From contig JAAPAO010000056.1 in NCBI GenBank assembly GCA_013115145.1, forward strand, positions 35,718-99,717: 64,000 bases of DNA, given 5' to 3'. The translations under genes and the position numbers were made by a program. The notes below the pieces were generated by a model, which was not told the origin of the DNA, ran no database searches, and saw only the letters and a program-made list of their open reading frames with translations. Origin of the DNA: Perkinsus chesapeaki. Taxonomy: Eukaryota; Perkinsozoa; Perkinsida; Perkinsidae. Below, one piece after another: positions 37,284 to 47,733 of the stretch. The stretch's first letter is position 1. Each line of letters opens with the position of its first letter.

Positions 37284-39204
37284 TCACTGTGTTAGCCGCT
37301 TGCGGTATTCTCTCAGCTCCTTGATTAAAGGGATAACGTTCTTGCCTTCGTCGGCGTACCTGACAAGACACATCAGAATACGTATTTTTACAGAAGAAGC
37401 ACGCTCGTTACTCTCGTATGCGTTCTTGTGCGTAGGCGTGGAAGGCCATAGCTTCCGCCTCAGTGACTGCCTTGGCTCGCTCGATTACGCCAGATTCACT
37501 GAGCAAGCGCAATGTGAAACTGACGCTATAAAAACTAGTGATCATGGAGCTTACGCCCGGGCGTCCTTCTTAGCGCGGCGCTTTTTCTCGGCCACCTGTC
37601 GCTTCTGTTCCGTTGCTATGTACTCCGCGGCCTTCCTGCGAGAAGCCAAATCCTCTTTCTCCTCTTCGTCTGAATGCACACTACTCTAAGTACCGACACT
37701 GTTCACTCGGCTCACTTAATCTTTTGAACATTTCCTCACAGTAAGCTGCCATCTTTCGGCCCATTTCCTGCTCCTTCTCCTTAGCTTCCCTTCGCTTCTC
37801 CATCTGTGAATTGCGCGACTTCTCCAGCTCATCCATCCACCTGCCAGGCCATCATACAGCGTCCCTGATGGCTTCCTTTTCTTACTTTCGTATTTTCTCC
37901 TCTTTTTTCACTCGAGCTGCCTCGTCTGCCATCTCCTTCTCGAGCACTTGCCTCTCAATTCGCTTCTCCTCGTTCGATTGGGATGCTGCCAGACGCGCGG
38001 CCTGCCAAGCCATCACTAAGCTTAAAACCACATGTCTCATCGCTTGCCTGATCCTCGATCATCTTCTTCCTCATTTCCTGTTTTTTGTTGAAAATTTCCT
38101 CCTCGCGCTTCTTTCTCATCTCAAACTGCCGGCTCTTCTCAGCAGCGTATTCCTCTGTACAAATTCCCATCAACTTCCTTCCTATATAAGCCTACCAATC
38201 TTGCGCTCTTCCTTCGCGATCCTCTCAGCCTCTTGCGCTTTAATTTCCTTCAAATAGGCATTCGCCTTCTGCGTCTCGACAAGCGCCTGTATCGCGACAT
38301 TTCTCCGAGCCTCTTCCGCTCGGCGCTGAGAGAGAAACTAGCACTAGGGCGAGAAGCTGCGTCACTCACCTCAGCCTGGAGATCCTCAGCTGCTTTCTTT
38401 CTCAGTATCTCCCCCTCCATCATCTCGTCTCTAATTTCTGCTAGCCTCGCTTCCTTCCACTCAGCCAGCTGGGCCTGTTGCACCTGTAATGAAGAGCTCC
38501 GTCCAATCTATTTCAAATCGAGTGCACTGACCTTGGCAGTTTCCTGCGCTCTGGCCTCTCCTTCCGATTTTTCCTTCAGCTCCCTTTCCAGCATTTTCTG
38601 ATAGTTGTACTTGGCAACATCTTCAAAGCGTTCATCCCTCAAGCGTTCGAGTTTAGCCAGCTCCTCTTTCAAGCGGACCTGACCGGAGTACACCATCTCC
38701 GTCGTCGAAGAGCTTCCTAGCCCACCTGGGCTTCTCGCTCGGCCAAGACGTCACTGTGCATCATCGCGCCATGGAAACTTTTCATCCGATCAGTCTCCTC
38801 CTTGAGTATCTTATTAGCTCGCTCAATGGCTTTACGCCTCTCCCCTAGCTGATAGCGCGCTTCTTGCAGGTCTATCTTTTGCCTGGGCAATGCAAGGATG
38901 CAAATACCCTTTCTTCGAGACACACGAAGCCACCTCTCTCTCTCTTCCCGCTCAAATCGCTCTTTACGGTCTTGCTCTTTTTTCCTGCGGCTGCCTTCCA
39001 GAGTATTGGACCACCCCGCGGCTCGAGCTTTCGATTTCTCGTGCATCTCTAAAGCCTGCAGGAAACCGTTCAGTGGTCAAGGAGAGCGCATTTCCGTTGC
39101 ACCTTCTCGCGCTTGGCCGCGCTTGCTTGATCATCGTCGGTCTTGCCGATCGCAAGCTTCCGTATCCTATCAAGCTCAGAAGCGCTGACGACTCCACCAG
39201 ACAT
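37284..39204 (-). CDS. CFAP210: CFAP210-like ciliary coiled-coil protein
   Basis: Microtubule inner protein of axonemal doublets (CCDC173 family). Phase-consistent exons: 39103-39204, 38934-39055, 38726-38882, 38532-38696, 38370-38483, 38196-38325, then a coiled-coil exon from 38154. Further exons run to the stop at 37284-37286. Family landmarks: ARAAGWSNTLEGSRRKKEQ (family Trp-x-Asn-Thr motif), RRKAIERANKILKEETDR, KSFHGAMMHSDVLAEREAQ and a C-terminal YADEGKNVIPLIKELREY. Nearly the whole product is charged coiled coil. One intron is 29 nt. Two junctions near 38.0 and 37.88 kb do not join in phase, from a missed intron, an assembly indel or decay. Presence agrees with a flagellated stage. Confidence 0.85.
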
Positions 39205-39735
39205 TCTAGAAGAAACTTTCTTGAAACTAGTTTTTGAATTGACCGAGACTCAAGGCTGCTAGTCGAAGAACATCATGACAGGATGACAGGAATGAACAAG
39301 TCATTCACCGCCCAGAATCGAGCAAACCCGCCGCGTGGCAGCCCTTACTCTCCAACTGCCTGTGCTCCTAAATCAAGCAAGTGCGTGCTACGGAGAACAC
39401 TAAAGCTCACTTGGCTGTAGACGGGTATGGCGCTGGCCGCTCTCTGAATACCCTCCATGTGGTGGACGATACCGAATAGATCTTCTCTGGTCGAAGAAGT
39501 ACTGACCCGGGACTGAAACACAGGAGCTTTCCATTACCGCGATCGCCTTCGTAACTCACTCCATCTCGTTGCCAAATACGTTAATGTAGGCGCCACAGCG
39601 TCATGCAACATGTCACGATGAGGAGAGGGAGGAGCAAGGGGTGGCGCCATTGAGCAATATGACCATACTGCTACGAAGAGATAATTAACCATTATCCTCG
39701 TGACAAACACCAATAGAGCATCAATAGAAAAGTTA
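39205..39735. other. Spacer
   Basis: About 530 bp between CFAP210 and the methyltransferase gene, both on the minus strand. I see no supported gene here. Confidence 0.5.
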
Positions 39736-40439
39736 TTATTTATCAGGCAGTAACGTAAGTTTCCACAAATCGATCGCTGGGTGAACATATCCTTCCATTT
39801 CGGGCCATTCGTCGACAGGCAGCTCCTCGCCGTCCCAGCCAGCAGCTACAAGGCCGTCCACCAGGAGCTCGTCAACGTCGTCGTGCCGATGCTTATGTGT
39901 CATGAACCTGAGAACACCTCCCACTGAGCAGGTTCGAGCAGCACTTACATGCACACATTGGCGCAAAGCTTCGGCCGCAACTGCCTAAGAAGGTCCAGGA
40001 ACAGTTGGGCTCCCTGTACGTTGTAAACAGCATCGCTGGCAACAAGCAGATCAACCGAGCCGTCGGGTATCCAGGCCAGATCCGGCGCTGCCCAGTCCAA
40101 AGGTCGCCAGGTCTTCGCTCGACAAGAGGACTCGGCCTCTGGCAGGTCAGTAGCCACAACCTTGTCCACCTTTCCCTCCATGGCTATCGAAGGGGCTCCA
40201 AAGCCACAGCCCAGCTCCAACGCAAAATGCCGGTCGTTGATCTCCTCAGTGAAAGAGAGAAATCTTGCCATCACTACGCTGGATTCCCAGAGCCTTGCGT
40301 AGGGACCATGGACACCGGTGGCAACTCGACGGAAGTCTAGCAGTCGGCCGTCAGCGAGCTCGATTTGCTCTTTTTCGAGACTTTCAGTGAGAGCTGCATG
40401 CTCCAAAGAAAGACTGGTAGTGCAGTCTACGTAAGGCAT
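39736..40439 (-). CDS. METTL21-type protein lysine methyltransferase (220 aa)
   Basis: SAM-dependent methyltransferase of the Methyltransf_16 family (METTL21/18/20 group), which methylates lysines on chaperones and translation factors. Exons 39949-40439 and 39736-39907 are joined in phase 2 by a 41-nt intron (gtaagt...tctcag). Motifs in order: ARLWESSVVMARFL (family W-E-S), FALELGCGFGAPSIA (SAM loop), VVATDLPEAESS, and VDLLVASDAVYN (the family's S-D-x-x-Y). Length is normal for the family. Start ATG 40439 lies 78 bp after the stop of the upstream gene. A ggtcag upstream of the ATG is a possible trans-splice acceptor. Substrate unknown. Confidence 0.85.
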
Positions 40440-40517
40440 TATGGAAGAAGTCTACTGACCAGAAAATGACAGGAGATAGGAAAACAAACACAACGCCGCC
40501 GTCCGTGTGATGAAAAC

Positions 40518-43500
40518 TCAACCATGCGACGCGTCCCCGTCACTGTAGCCGTCCTCGGAATATTCCTCTTCGACGGACGCGCTTTCGTCGGAGTTCTCCG
40601 ACCCTTCATTGTCGTACTCGTCCAAGTCATCTTCGTCCCTAAAGGGGAACTTCAGGCGCGCCAATTGAGTTTCCAACGCACTCGATAGGATTCTCCTCCA
40701 GTCGACTGGCAACGCCTCTCATGCGCTCGAGCAAGTCTGCAATTCTCTCAAAAGTGTTCTGAAGCTGACAGGAGCATTCGTAATTTATATACCCAACAAC
40801 TTAACCATAGTCGGCCAGGTATCCAACAGTGCCGCTTTAGATTTGCCATCGTTACCTCCCAGCTGGACCAGCATGCCCTGAGCCTTAGGCGGTTCTGAGA
40901 AGCATTTCGGATCGGCTAACCTGAGTCTGGTGCTCTATTTCCCTGGCAAGCTCATCAAGCTCGTCGATAGCTTGCTCGCCTAAGGCCCGAGCTCGCTGCA
41001 ACCCTTCAGCGAGGGATCCTTCCCCGGTCCTGCTGGCTGCTAAGTCGGCGGCTGGCGTGCCTGGCACGCACATAGGCAGGCTCCATGCGTGTCAATTACT
41101 CAGCGTGCCAACGATGATGCGAAAGCGAGCAAGGAAGTCGAACACGTCGGGCACACGAACCCTGCCACTATCCAAAACCTGGAGGATCCACATAGCTGAA
41201 GATGACTTCCCAAGGCGAGGACCTTGTCTAACTCAGCTTCGAACTGCAGCAGTGACGGTCTTTGGCTCCGAAGCTGCTGAACCAGGTACTCAACAAGGGA
41301 GATGCGCTCCCCTTCTATGTTCACGAGATCGAACACCACTGAAAGCCTGATCCAGGAACATTCCAAGTCCCTTGCAGAAACCCATGGGAACCTCAAGCCT
41401 TTATTAGCAGAGCTTTCGTCTGTGGGACCATCGCTCCTGAGAGCTCGGCCGACTTTAACGATAACCTAGCGATGGCTAGAACCCCGTATCCTCCTATGGT
41501 CCAGCGGAGACCTGTAGTATTGTAGACAGCTTCTGGCTCTCTCTGAGCTGCCGTGTTGCCTCAAGGATCAGCCGAAGATCTTCCACGACCCTATCCTTCT
41601 CCACACTCGTGCAGAAATAATTAACATACCTGCCCCACTGTGCCAATATCATCGCCATAAACAACCCTACATGCAGTGCAGCCTGAGCTCTATTGTAGGG
41701 GACAAGTCACGCACAGCGGTCGCGTAGTCGATAAGTTCTGGGTGCCCGGCGGCTACTTGCGTGTCTCGGCCCAGAGGTGCGCACCAAGCATCAGTATCCC
41801 ACATGGAGCTGCACAGTGTCGCGTCATCCAGAGATCTATAAGGCTCTCGTCATTCTGTGCGGCGGTGCCGCCCAGCAACTCACAAGAACAGGAATGCCTC
41901 GTACCACTCGTCTTGGGTCAGCCCTCCATCGCTGTGTTTCATGTACTCCTCCAGACGGCTTAGATGGCGAGCCAGGTCCCAACTAGCGCTGTCAGTGGGA
42001 ATGGTACATCTGGTAGCAATTCAGATTGACGCAAACCCCACCCCACAGCTCACTCGAAAAACCCAATGAGATGGCCGCGGGCATCTAGCGCGTCCGCACC
42101 AACGCCGTTGCCGCCCAGCCTCACTTTGGCCACGGCCAGGATACCCTTCTTGTCTTTGGCACTACTGGATAAAGGACCTTCAATTTGAATCAGCAATGTG
42201 ATCCTGCTAACAGTCTCACCATGCAGAGTAGTAACAAGGCAAGGGTTAACGACCATAGCCGCCGCCGTGCCGACGCGAACCGGTGTGCCATCGTGCTTTA
42301 CTAGCGGCAGCACCGGCGGAGGCCTTCCAGATGATCGAAACTGATGAAGGCTACAGGAAGGGTTCACAGTGCGGACATCAGCTACGTCTATTGGCCACAC
42401 AGGCGCTCCCACAGAGTCCATGTCAGGTAGAGGGATGTCGTGCGCTGACAGCAGAGCGGCAGCCGCCGGGTTTAGGATCCATCCTGTACCGTCAGGCGAT
42501 GGCAGCTGCACTACAGGGAGTGTGATGGGTGCTTGGTCGACGGCGGCGGCGGCTGAGGGCCGAGCAAGATAGCAATGAACCTTCGTATTTCATACCGAGC
42601 GTCGAAAGCTCCACCTCGCCAACTGCATTCTCGCAATCTTTGAGGGAATGGTCCGCTATGAGCCTCTTGGCTCTCTCAACCGCCTGACTTGGCAACTAAA
42701 AGCTACTGCGAAGAGATATGACACCTCCGTTGCCAGCACACTATCGGTGTGTTTACTGCCGAGCTGCTTGAGTCTTGTTGACTGAGCAGCCATCAGGAAC
42801 CCCAACGCCGATTGGGATGGCGGTTGCTGTATAGCACAAAGAGCAAGCCCGAGGCTGTATCTACCAGCCCTCAAATGACACTAGATACTAAATGATCATA
42901 TCTGATACTTAACATCAGCCACTGGCAGGCTGTCAACCCCAAATAGAGCCTCCCGAATGGCTAGGGCGGCATGAAGGTGTTTCACGGCCAGCCGAGGATC
43001 TAATTAGCGGTTCAGAGTTCTCTAGACTGGCATGATCACCTTGAAGATGCCTCGCCAACAGTGCAACATTACAGTGGCTATCAGCAACGTGAAGGCTCGG
43101 ATACGGTAGAAGCTTTTCGCGGATCGTCAGGCATCTCTGTGCTAGGACCTTCACAAACTGATAGGTTACGCAGTGTACGAAACATCGTACCAGAGCATCG
43201 GCCAAATGTTGTGCGTCACCGCTAAGTTCCCCGCTCCGCTTGAGCAGAAAGCATGCCACCTGCTCAAGCGAGTCATCCCGGAGAGTTGAGTAACGATACA
43301 CCATCTCACCAGGTTAAACGCATCGCCAGCGGCCAAGCTCTCCGCGCCGAAACCCCGGGTGACAGTTGTGATATATCTAATCGACGTCCGTAGTACACTG
43401 TGGTGACGCTGCTGGTAGCCGTACTGCTGATAGTAGGCCTCGGCTTCCGAGTGTTTGCCGTACATTTCGCATATCTCGGCTACGTTACATTCTAAACTGG

Positions 43501-44886
43501 CTCGAACGTGCAAGGAGAGGTGGCGTGTTTCACCGTGTTTTCTTTCTCCAATCGGGTACTGAAAAAACATTTAGAGATACGCGGGAAAAACGTTGGCTGG
43601 CACCGACGACTTTTAGGAAAATCGTGCACTTTTCCGTGAGAAGTTCGACGCCAAGATAGCTATGATATAGCACATTTGGATTGTGAATCAATCGGAGCTA
43701 TTGAGCCTACCTCCAGCAGTAGCCTATCAACGAACCCGACACCCAAGTCGTGCTGGCTGCTGGCTGCATATGCCCGTGATAGCAAAAGCAACTCCACTAA
43801 ATTATCCCCTTCCTCGCTTCCATGAGCTCGCAATGCTTGCTTTGCGTTCACAATGGCGTCATCGTATCTTAGCAAGAACTGACTGAACCATATGAGAGTT
43901 CATCTCACAGCTACCTCGCATTTCGATACGCGAGGACAGCCGCTGTCCGGTGAGCTCGCCTCATGCTCGAGTTGCCATGTCCACGTGGATCCTCATGTAC
44001 AACTACGTCGCTATTCCCATCACAATTCATCAATCCCTTACCAGACTGAGAGCTCATCTTCTGTCCGCGATGATCGCCCTTTAACTCAACGTCCCAATAG
44101 CTATGCATCAGCCCCACCAGATCAACCTCACCGAACCCATCAGAGTCCATAGCACCAAAGAGCTCGTATGGAGCAACCTGAAAGCTAAGTCCAGCCAACA
44201 GCAGCTAAGGCGCTTCCTCACCCCCGGTGGAAGTACGGTCTGCCGACCGGGTATGTCCCCGGGGCGCATCATGGCCAAGGTGTTCTTGAACTCCTCCAAG
44301 TTAAGCTTGCCATGGTAGTGGTGCTCAAACCACTCCACGGCAGCTCGGAAGGAGCCGAACCGCTGGAGCAGCCCGTACCGTAAAACCTGCCTGGGTCGTC
44401 GCTAGCTCATAGGACTGTCGAGGATACCAGGAGAGCTTGGTCGATCCCGGCCACAGGCGGCTTCACCGGAATCTTTCCCGCAGCATTGGAGTGTCGAGCT
44501 GCTGACTGCGCTTGTTTCACCACAGCCTCAAACCTGATCCCTTTCAACAAAATTTCCCGCGCGCCCCAAATGTCCACCTGGATCCGCTTCTCGTGGGCAC
44601 GACGCTTGATTTTTTCTCAGCTTCAGACGCCTTGCTCTTCCTTTTCTGCGCCAGCTCCTACAGCTGGCTTCAAACCACCTCGAACCCTTGGCTTCCTGCC
44701 TTGCATTCCGCCCCATGGCCCTGCCGCCAGTCCAGCCTTTGACACTCTTCGCTACAGTAGAAGGCCTCCTCGCAGCCGCTACAACAGAACGTCGTATCTA
44801 ATGCACAGCTGGATCGATGCAACTTGTGGGATCACTTCACCGGTGCCGCAGACTTTGCACTTGGTTTGGATGGAAAGGTCGGCCAT
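40518..44886 (-). CDS. MYND finger / EF-hand / TPR multidomain protein
   Basis: Phase-consistent exons: 44841-44886, 44679-44797, 44428-44577, 44222-44386, 43915-44177, 43711-43867, 43310-43558, 43040-43259, 42909-42999, 42725-42869, 42596-42683, 42054-42510, 41884-41988, 41761-41835, 41630-41689, 41512-41605; then further exons (some unresolved at 41.1-41.5 kb) to an acidic tail ending at 40518. MYND finger: KCKVCGT + CCSGCEEAFYCSEECQ + HGAEC. EF-hand-like loop AMDSDGFGEVDL (about residue 175). Kinesin-light-chain-like TPRs follow (NVAEICEMYGKHSEAEAYY; AVKHLHAALAIREALFG). The C-terminal part has coiled coil. One intron (41690-41760) uses a GC donor. Probably a protein-interaction scaffold; role inferred only from domains. 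Confidence 0.8.
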
Positions 44887-44955
44887 TACATGACTTTCAA
44901 ACTCTCAAAGCTCCACAGGTGACTTCCAGCAAACCAGCAAAACAGGAAATGTTTG

Positions 44956-46303
44956 TCATTTCCAGGCAAGCCAGATCATGCAAAAGCGTTGCGAAGTTCG
45001 CTGTGCACACACGCGCATACCGCCTTCAAATCGACTTCGATGATCCAAAACTCTTCTATTTAAATCGAACGTTGAGCTTTCTGGGTACCCTTGTTGCGCC
45101 TTGTCAAGTTGAAGTGGAAACGGAGAGGCTTGGATATATTCAGAATCCAACAGAGTAGTCGGGTCAGAAAAAGTGTTCCCAGGCAGGCCATGCCGTAATT
45201 CACTCCCGACATGCTCAGAATCATCTTCGCTGACGAAGTGAGACGGGACCACAACACGCCACGGTTCCTTTGCTTTGGTTTCCTTTAGCGGGAACCTCAA
45301 TAGCACTTTTACGGATTCCGCCGCAAATCGACTAAGTGAACACTGGAGCGAGCACGTGGAGGCGTCTGGTAGTCTCGAGGAGCCAAAACCTCCGGTTTGC
45401 CTGAGCGAATAACCTGCACCCTCGGAAGCTGTCGGGCAATGCATATACGCCAAGTAGCGCTTCCGACACCAAGTCGAAGTGCCACAACTTCATACCGTTC
45501 ATCCCGCGCGAGAAGCCGCACAGCCAGGCTTGCCTTCTGCAAGATTCCACCTCTAAGTTGCCGACTGCGAAGTCCACTGTGAGCAAACTTCGACAGGCCG
45601 ACCCTGCCGTCCACTGGACCAGCGAAGACTCTGGATGCCTCCTCAGGTCTGTGCGTATCCAGAAGAGCTCCGTCTGGCCTTGGTAGGATGTAGCGACCAG
45701 AGACTGCAGCTCCTCCTGGGCGCTGTAGACCACAACCCTCTCCCCGACAACCGAGGCGACATCCACCCGAACAACTTCCTCGTGGTTCTCGCCGATCCAC
45801 AAGCCGTACACAAAACCGTCGCCACAACACCGAGGAAAAATGATCCCGCCGCCAACCCGATCTGCCCCCACTGGCGACCTGATCGGGTACCCCTCCCCGA
45901 ACGAAATCACGCTCCCTGGACTTTGCCAGTCTCGCGCTAGGTACAGTGTTCGGTTGATGGCATCGATCCAGATCAAATTGTCAGTGCTAGGGTCCACGCA
46001 GACACAAGATGTCGGCCGGTGCTCTGAAGTGTTACCCATCACAGTGGTAATTCCATCCAAGCCGACTCGCTCTAACACAGTACGATGGCCATCCTCTACT
46101 TGCCATGCGAGACCACGACCACCTGGGAGTTTGAAGGGCAGCAAGCCAATGGTGTCCGGTCTGGTGGAAGCGACTTTGAAGCCCTCAAGAACCGGCTTAG
46201 CATGGGACCAAATCTCATACCGATACTCAACAGATTCTACTCGACGGTCGAGCCATTGGAGAACAAGCGCTGTCCTCTCCCGTGCATCGGTGTAGCCTTC
46301 CAT
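44956..46303 (-). CDS. YWTD/NHL-like propeller protein, 3' splicing unresolved
   Basis: A long frame from ATG 46303 to 45332 encodes repeats such as SCVCVDPSTDNLIWIDAINR, resembling YWTD or NHL beta-propeller blades, and is Trp/Arg/Val-rich. The frame closes at 45332, but a different frame remains open and protein-like to 44956 (KEPWRVVVPSHFVSEDDSEH), which lies exactly 70 bp before the next gene's ATG, like other neighbours here. I therefore place the gene end at 44956, with an intron near 45.35 kb I could not fix. A third frame in this tail encodes a hydrophobic helix, so the choice is uncertain. Confidence 0.6.
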
Positions 46304-46382
46304 GCTTAAAAAGAGACTGCGGCCGTGATCGCTCCGACCACAACGCAAACACAGTGCATTTCTATTTGTCTGAAAAATAGTG

Positions 46383-47190
46383 TTATTCTTTCTCTGCATT
46401 CTCTTTCTTCTCTGCTGCCGCATTCTCCCTTGCTGTAGCCCTTTCCGAGAGGTACCCCTGATATCTGATCAAACAAAAGAGCGGTATGAACTCACCGTTA
46501 AAAGCAACTTACACTAGCGTTCCGAAGGCTGCATTGATAACCAGGTCGCTTAGGTTCCATGCCAGATAATAATGTCGGCCAAAGATTGGATCTTCCCCAG
46601 AGATGCTGACATAGTCTACCACCGCCCCGACCAGAAGACGATCGAGCCCGTTCCTGAACAACGACCACTTTTTCCACGAAACGCCGCGAGGCTTACCCCA
46701 CAGCTCCCACCATGAAGATGAAGATTCCCAACTTGTTCCGCCAGTTGGCATCTTTCTTGATGAAAAAATAGACAAAAGCGCCGGTAAGGAGGAGAATGGA
46801 TACGCTCATCATCGCCCAGTAAAGCGTGCGATTAATGCCCCGAGCAAAACTGAGGATAGAGATAACCGACTCGAGAAGCATTCTCCTCACCTGAGTGCCG
46901 AATGACGATTCTCTACATAGCACACGTCGAATTCTAAAACCGAACTAAATCTGAAGGAGATATGGTGCGCAGTTGCTGCATTGGAAAACTCACATGCTCA
47001 ATATTGAGCCCGACGGACGGAAGCGGTTGGCCAAGTACTTCAAGGAGAACTCTATGGCGAGAAAGAGCCCACCAATAGTCCACCATTTTAGGGGGTAACC
47101 AAAGCCCACAGTATCTTCATTACTGTGACCATGATCGACCTCAGAAGGACCTGACAACAGAACAGTCGAGGTAGCATGAAGCCTTTCAGC
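46383..47190 (-). CDS. lspA: Signal peptidase II (LspA) homologue, 5' end incomplete
   Basis: Exons 46994-47190, 46891-46950, 46697-46849, 46513-46653, 46383-46464 join in consistent phase through introns of 43, 41, 43 and 48 nt. LspA is a four-helix membrane aspartic peptidase (A8) that cuts bacterial prolipoprotein signal peptides. The first helix ends in FSLKYLANRF (bacterial S-K-Y). CYVENRHSALSF matches the family Y-x-x-N-x-x-x-A-F. Then come GAVGNGLDRLLVG (G-N-x-x-D-R), VVDYV and LAWNLSDLVI, holding both catalytic Asp residues. A charged Ala/Glu/Lys-rich tail follows the last helix. No ATG is seen in the first exon; another 5' exon is expected. Starts the next gene 80 bp on. Substrate and organelle unknown. 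Confidence 0.85.
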
Positions 47191-47733
47191 CTGTATCTAG
47201 CTGGAATCACCCAAGGCCCCTGAATACAAGTACTCATATATTCGTGGGTGCCCTCACTACAACAATACAAATTACTGCACGGGCTAATGCACTCTCAATT
47301 GAGATAGAGAAAACATCCGAGCTGACCGCCGGCCAGTGACCGGCGTCCCCTCAATGTACTCAATTCCGAGCGCACAGCTATTTTCCTTCCAAGCGGATCA
47401 CCATAGAGAAGCTGACTCGTCGAGAGCGCTGCTTGAATGGGAACACTTTAAAAATACCCTCCCAGTATCGAAGCCCAGTATCTCCCAGGCGAAATAAGGC
47501 TGTTACGGTTACAGTGTTACCCGATAAGCGACAGGGAGCCTTTCTTAATGCTATGTGTCATGTCTTACCGTTGGCGTCCTCGGGGGCGGGGGCCTGCCCG
47601 GAATCCCCAGGGCCCTCTGCGCGGCGGCGAAGGTTGGATTCCTCGCAACTGGACATCGGTACGAAAACTACCAATCAGGGAACCGAATTAAAACACAAGT
47701 CGGTGAAGTGGTAAGGCAAAATGTGCTAGACAA
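47191..47733. other. Spacer, likely 5' part of the LspA gene
   Basis: This 540-bp stretch should hold the first exon of the LspA homologue. A candidate is ATG near 47233 (MSTCIQGPW), joined in phase by a 20-nt intron, which is too short to trust. No other gene is seen. Confidence 0.35.

Noticed and set aside
37147-38601. Long plus-strand open frames (37147-37689, 37811-38257, 38233-38601)
   Set aside because: They lie antisense to the CFAP210 coiled-coil exons; Glu/Lys-rich coding naturally leaves Ser/Phe/Leu-rich frames open on the other strand.
43571-43710. Separate small TPR gene starting near 43.87 kb
   Set aside because: A phase-2 splice (43868-43914) joins it cleanly to the upstream MYND/EF-hand exons, so it is one gene.
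44486-44893. 135-codon plus-strand open frame
   Set aside because: Antisense to the MYND finger exons, which have a recognised domain and consistent splicing.
45840-46295. 151-codon plus-strand open frame
   Set aside because: Antisense to the propeller-like gene; no motif and no plausible splice partners.
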